NCBI GenBank assembly: GCA_014904985.1
Contig: MU129076.1
Location: 12,908-76,907 of the forward strand
DNA from: Hydnum rufescens UP504
Taxonomy: Eukaryota > Basidiomycota > Agaricomycetes > Cantharellales > Hydnaceae
Direction: 5' to 3'
DNA length: 64,000 nt
Shown here: piece after piece, positions 58,674 to 64,000 of the stretch
Position numbering within the stretch: the stretch's first letter is position 1
How the letters are laid out: each line of letters opens with the position of its first letter
Notes under the pieces: model-generated
Databases searched by the model: none
Told to the model about the DNA's origin: nothing
What the model saw: only the letters and a program-made list of their open reading frames with translations
Translations under genes and position numbers: made by a program

Positions 58674-61600
58674 ATGGACAGCATGCAATTTCGAGAAGGT
58701 ACCAATTTGAACCGACAAGATATTCCCGCTGGCATTTATCCTCGCCACCAAGATGCGAGCCCCGAATTCTCTGTATTTACTCAGATGCGTGCAGAGTCAG
58801 GAAGGACAAAAAGTCACTCTCACTTGCAAGTAAATACCGCAGCTATTGGAAAGGATTCATCAAAATCCCTTCGACAGCCTGCATCCTCCTCCCCTCTTGA
58901 TTCAGAATCTCTTCTTGCATATACCCGAGACTCCGCTCCATATCCACCCTCAAATAATACTTTCGTTCGCACACCTATCCTTCCTCACCCCCACGCCCCG
59001 AAAGCGCCCCCCAGGCACAGTGTCTTGCAGCCCGCCATCCACAGGAGTCCCCTAGGTGCTGCACAATCCCCCATCTATCATGTCTCTCCAGGCCATAAGG
59101 CTCTATTAGATGCACTGTCGATGGCAGCTACGGTCGGACATACTCAAGGGCCTCTACAGGGCAAGGCCACGATACGTGGTCGCACTTCTCATGACTTGCT
59201 GTCTTCACCAGGGCCCGTTCCAATCGAATTCGCTTTGAAAGATCATCGGGAACAGGGGAAGCCCCCACAAGAGAGTCCTGGAGTCGAGTTCGTGGTGCCT
59301 CCAACGGACGTTCTGTCTGCTCCAAAGTTCGCCAAGAGCCCATCATCAGGACCGTCTATCCATGTGTCTGATGTAGCAGATGCCACGAGAGATTTGGAAT
59401 TGATAGTACGACCTCGGCCGAATGCCTCGGTTGAAAAGCCACGGCCTCGATCCAGATCCTTCTCTGGTATCATCACAGCATTTGAGACTCCAAGGCAGGT
59501 GGCCCCTTCCCGACATGTTTCACATGGACTAATTGCAATACAGTCTACTACCTCTGGGGAGTCATCCAGAATACGCCCGTGTGCACTCGCCATCGTCGCA
59601 CACTACTCATTCATTGCCGTCTACTCCTATGGCCGATGATTCCAACGGACCTGGGCCCGGTAGGGCTAGTGCTCGACCCCACCGTTCTACGCCTCCCCCT
59701 GCCCCAATGACTAGCCAAGCCCAACAACGACAGCGTGCCGGATCCCCCCCTATGCGACGCAAATTGTCCAAGCCTGCCCCACTGAGAGATTTGGGCCGGC
59801 AAGGACCCTCGAAACCATCAGCTGGCTCTTTATCTGCACCTCCTGGCTCCCAATTTAACATCAGCCAATTTGCTTCGGTTCCGCCATCTTCTCCTTCCCG
59901 ACTCAGCCATGATATTCCTGACTCACGTTTACCGAAATCCGAGCACGGCAACCGCCTCCCAGGAGGCGATAAATCGGTCCACGACCCGACCGATTCGTTC
60001 CACGCATACGTCCTGGAGGATTACGGTGTTGAGCTGGGCTCGGAATGGACTGGCACCACTGCAGTGCAAGATGACACCTCACAATTGGCAGTATCATCGC
60101 CAAGCCTGACTTCTTCTCCCGCATCTCAAACCTCCCGAACTCAGTCCTTGCGGTCAAGAATCTCTTTGCCGGCATTACGGAGTGCACGTCGAAGACAAGA
60201 TTCAATTCAAACCACTGAAGTCAAGGAAGAGATAGTAGAAGTGGAAGACATGGAGTTCACTCTAATCCGTCCCACCGTCGCGCAGTACGCTTCAGTACGT
60301 GATAGTGAGGATACTGCATCCGACAGCGCACGTTCTTTGAGGGATACATTGTCCATTCCCACTGAAGGTGTTTTGCCTGACCGTGATAGCTCGCGCTCAT
60401 GTAGCCCATTGCCTCTATCCCCGGGGTCTCCCTCTCCTCTGTCAGTATCTCCCTTCGAGGCGACATCCGCTGTTTCATTGCACCCTCCACCGCTTCCACA
60501 TCATGTCCCCACGCCTCCCGTCAATCAACGTTCGATCCAGTCACATCGGCAGCTCGAACTGAAATGGATCTCCGTTATGGGTGCGACGCCCAGCTCAGAA
60601 GCGAAGAAAAGTCGAAAGATTAGGAAACTTGTCGTTGATGGTATACCGGCATCCGTTCGCGGTGTCGTATGGTACGTTTGGTTCTGTTGTCAACATTAGT
60701 ATGCAACGACACCTCATGGCTCTCGGTTCAAGGCTGTATCTGACCGATAGCAAGGGCCGAAGAATGCCGGGGCTGTATCCCCAACTATGCAAGCGAGGCA
60801 GAGTTGCCGTTTCCAATGATATTTGGATTGATATTCAAAGGCAACCCCAATCTCATCTATATTTCATGATGTCTATGATACTGAAATAGATTGCCTGCAG
60901 TCGTTTCCAGGACCACCCACACTTGCGTGATCCTGACGGCCCATTGATGTCGGTCCTTCAGGCGTATCTATGTATGGTACCCGACACCCAATACAGCTAC
61001 GGTAAGTTATGTTTAAAAACACCCGAATCATTTTGGAGTGATTTGACCGATTCCGGGTCCTCAGGCTTGGCATTGATCGCTGGCCACATTTTACTGCAAA
61101 CCCCAGAAGAGGATGCCTTTTGGACGTTTGTGGCCTTAATGGATAACCATCCACGAGGCTATTTTTCTCCCACAGCAAGATTGCTGGAGGTCGATGCGAT
61201 TTTATTCGAAATGGCTGTTATGTCCTTTGATAAGGGTTTAGCCACACGGCTATTTGTGCGTGTCCTCTGTCTATAAAACCTATCCCCCTCTCATCCATGG
61301 TTGGCAGACTGATCTACAAGTGAAGCCGATGGATTTCTGTCGCCACTGGTAGGCTAACTTCGTGAACATAGGCTGACGGTGATATCCTGATCTAAATCTC
61401 CATCAAGGTTCACAACCCTTTTCGCCGTTGTATTGCCTCCAACGCATCTGAACCGCGCTTGGGATGCCGTCATGTATTTTGAAGGTGTCCCTGCCGTAGT
61501 TTCCATTTGCGGCACACAGACTGATGTCATCACCTAGGGCCTGTCTTGTTGTTCCGACTTGGCCTCGCCGTCCTCACATTCTGTCGCTCGTTCATATTAG

Positions 61601-61809
61601 ATACCTCCCAGTGTCGGTCCTCTGCGGACGCTCTCGCTTTTCTCCTTCAACCTCCAGTTGAAGTTTTCCCCTCCGATCCTGACCACATAGTTTCCACCGC
61701 CATGGCGGCCAAGCTCAAGGAGGATGACATACGGAAGCTTAGGCCAAAAATAGAAGCCCGACTGAAAAAACAAACGCTCGTAGCGCGGCCCCCCATATTC
61801 GTTCGTTAG
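58674..61809 (+). CDS. TBC domain (Rab-GAP-like) protein with long disordered N-terminus
   Basis: Starts MDSMQFREGTNLNRQDIPAG. About 600 residues of Ser/Pro-rich sequence precede the TBC domain. The domain has LKWISVMG, IRKLVVDGIPASVRGVVW, the arginine-finger motif I-W-I-D-I-Q-R, FQDHPHLRD, SVLQAYLCMVPDTQYSYG, LALIAGHILLQTPEEDAFWT, VKPMDFCRHW, PPTHLNRAWDVMYFEG and LLFRLGLAVLTFCRSFI. TBC proteins stimulate Rab GTP hydrolysis with one Arg and one Gln finger; here the Y-x-Q position reads Y-S-Y. The first intron best fits about 59,467-59,570. It shares a promoter region with HSF. Confidence 0.86.
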
Positions 61810-62140
61810 CTTCTCTGATGATACTGACATCAACATTCGATTTCATCTATTCCCTATTTGGGTTCTATGCTTAAGGACCATATCTGTTAAACTTTCTTTC
61901 AACATTCCTTCGTGCTCGCCTAATTTGCTAGTTACTTTCCCTTTTTTATTCTCAATGCTCTTCATCTCACTTGCGGTTTTGCAAGCATACGGATACCTCT
62001 GATGAGGCACTTATTGCAGTTATTCTCACCGATTCACCACATATAGCCTGCATCATTTGTTATTCATTGTACAACCAGGATGTACATCGAAATCCAAGGC
62101 TATTGTTGGCATGATGTTGTCTTTCTTGTATTCCATCGCT
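61810..62140. other. Tail-to-tail intergenic region
   Basis: Gene-free and A/T-richer, between the TBC and saccharopine dehydrogenase stops. No structure recognised. Confidence 0.5.
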
Positions 62141-64000
62141 CTACTGGATGCGTTCGATCATCGTGATGCCCTCAGCCTCAAGCAATGTACGCAGAGGATC
62201 ACAAATCTCCTTGGTGTAAGGTGCATGCACACCTGGTGTTTTCAGAACACCGTCGAGAACGCACTGAACTGCAATGCCACATGGAACCCCGACCAGGCGT
62301 GCCATCGCAGAATAGCCCCCCACCAACGGTGAACCATACTCTTCCAGCGTGGAAGTCAACGTTTCCTAGATAAGGAGAAAAGGGATTTAACATCGAGGAT
62401 GACATGAGACATGTGCCGCAAAGAGACGTACGACAGTGCCATTTTTCCACTCTACAACAAACTTGTGCTGGAGCATGACAAGGTCTGTTTCGCCTTGCTC
62501 GTACTTCATGAGACCTTCCAGGCGTCCGCACAGCGTGTCAAGGAGATTCACTGGAGTTCCCTTGGGTACGACTTTCTCCGTCGTAGAGAACAGACCGATC
62601 CATTTCAGACCCGATATAATACGAGCTGCCTCCGATTCGGATGGGAACGCAGCAAGCTGTCTCACACGGGCCACAAGGGAACTAAGAAAAGAAAGATAAG
62701 GAGTTCCGGAGTTAGAGAGGGAAGAACGCGCATCTGTCCATAGTGAAACACGGACCTTTCATCAGAACTGGAAGCCCCAATTGCATTCTTCATGACATTC
62801 GCCCACGAGAGGTCTGCCGTCAGCCAGTCCTTCTTGCTGTCGTCCAGCCATCCGAGCTTGACAAGAGTCCCGATAAACTGCGGGAATCCTTGGTACCGCA
62901 AGGTACCACGGATGACAGTTTCCGCCTCAGGAATATTGTACCACTCGCGGAAAGGCTTCGAATCCCGGTTGGGGTAGGCAACGAATGCATACGCTGGTGA
63001 TATGTAATAGGGCTGAGCATGCGACATCAAATCTGAACCGGAGACATTGGAAGTCACGCCCTTGGAGTAAAAAGATGCGTTGTTGAGGAGGGCGAGGAGC
63101 ACTCCACGCGACGACCAGGAGAATTTGTATCCAAGTGGATTGTACGATGCTGCAGGGGACGGAAGACCCCCACAATAAGACAAGAACTCTTTAACCTGCC
63201 AAACACCGTCGAATCAGCCCCAATAAAAGAAAGACCGACAGCGACGCCAACAAACCTTCCCACCTTTGGCATGGACCTCGTCGATAGTCTTTACCGCATA
63301 CAGATGGTCGATACCTGGATCCAAACCAATTTCATTCATGACCACGATCCCTGCCTTCTTGACTTCTGCATCCAGCTCTCGCATGGCAGGGCTGACGTAA
63401 CTCGTCGTGACGACGTGCGTCTTGCCCTTGATAGCGGCCTTGATAACGAGAGCATGATGGATGTATGGAATGAGGGAGACAACCACATCATGAGATGCCA
63501 CCGCTGCATCCAAGGCAACGGAATCGGAGACATCCAGAGAAATAGCAGTAGTGCGAGGGAGGTCGGAAGCCAGCTCTTGGGCCGTAGAAAGTGTACGGCA
63601 CGCTGCGAATGCACCGAGATGTGAATACTAGACGATAGCGGGGACACTTGGGGGATGACAGCTTACCGATCGTCAGCTCGTTGATTGGATCCCTAATGAT
63701 GTACTCAGCGGCAGGCTTGGCGACATAGCCACTACCCAAGAGGAGGATCTTTTTGGCCTTGGCGCCTGTGGGCACCACCTTCCCAAGCGTGGGAGTAATG
63801 AGCCTGCTTTCTTCCAATAACGCACGCCCAAACTCAGGGAGAATGAAAGCAGAGCGGTGTACATCTTTATTCCAGTATCTGCATCCAGGAACATCCCGCA
63901 AAGGAGTACGAAGATCTCGCTTCGGATCCTTGGTGGATACAATGAACCCGATCTGACCAGACGGATACGTGGGTATGGTGGTGAATGCATATTCGGTGAC
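62141..64000 (-). CDS. Spermidine synthase - saccharopine dehydrogenase fusion (3' part)
   Basis: The segment entering from the right edge reads VTEYAFTTIPTYPSGQIGFI, RDLRTPLRDVPGCRYWNKDV and HRSAFILPEFGRALLEES. This is the C-terminus of a spermidine synthase. Without a stop it continues into ILLLGSGYVAKPAAEYIIRD, the NADP-binding start of saccharopine dehydrogenase (L-glutamate-forming, Lys9). Then follow ACRTLSTAQELASDLP, VVVSLIPYIHHALVIKAAI, MNEIGLDPGIDHLYAVKTI, YCGGLPSPAASYNPLGYKFS, YRYQGFP-like FIGTLVKLGWLDD and the end LRTLLEAEGITMIERIQ. Introns: about 63,605-63,666, 63,198-63,255, 62,690-62,760 and 62,367-62,430. The enzyme makes saccharopine in the alpha-aminoadipate lysine pathway. 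The 5' part lies outside the window. Confidence 0.93.

Noticed and set aside
1..64000. CRISPR arrays, operons, Shine-Dalgarno sites
   Set aside because: The window is eukaryotic; repeats found are protein-coding arrays or transposon-like and none has direct-repeat/spacer structure.

Overview
This is a fungal nuclear window. It carries spliceosomal introns of about 50-60 bp with GT..AG ends inside almost every gene. Its conserved proteins have clear fungal relatives: LST8, a CHORD-CS protein, a long-chain acyl-CoA synthetase, a DUF1776 protein, MPP10, a SCYL2-type pseudokinase, a heat-shock transcription factor, a TBC protein and a saccharopine dehydrogenase. The last is fused behind a spermidine synthase, the arrangement known from basidiomycetes. 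With the Ty1/copia element and the long TPR-array gene this points to an agaricomycete; a Rhizoctonia/Ceratobasidium-type genome is my best guess, by inference only.

Left part (1 to about 25,000) is accessory DNA. A decayed Ty1/copia element lies at 1-2,640. A segment of about 4 kb (3,096-7,077) recurs in direct orientation at 19,725-23,855; both copies carry remnants of an L-ornithine N5-monooxygenase-like gene and a small coiled-coil gene, each copy with its own lesions. Between them lie a gene with a 14-unit, 46-residue TPR array (11,275-14,504) and a broken FAD monooxygenase gene crossed by a 380-base N gap (17,955-18,334).

Middle (25,300-34,520) is a gene-dense plus-strand run: LST8, CHORD-CS, acyl-CoA synthetase, DUF1776. 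At 34,636-41,510 follows a block of about 7 kb with almost no CpG and no believable gene. It holds two diverged tandem units, two copies of a nearly full-length palindromic (foldback) element, one with an 8-bp target duplication and an empty site in the other unit, and one tRNA-like sequence. The block is bracketed by direct repeats of the DUF1776 gene 3' end.

Right part (41,713-64,000) is compact conserved sequence: mitochondrial carrier (-), MPP10 (+), NAD-dependent reductase (+), SCYL2 (+), WD40 protein (-), HSF (-) divergent from a TBC protein (+), and the spermidine synthase-saccharopine dehydrogenase gene (-), which runs off the right edge. These are unrelated housekeeping functions and form no evident cluster. 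Several conserved genes contain single-base deletions, often in short homopolymers, so residual sequencing error has to be considered before anything is called a pseudogene.
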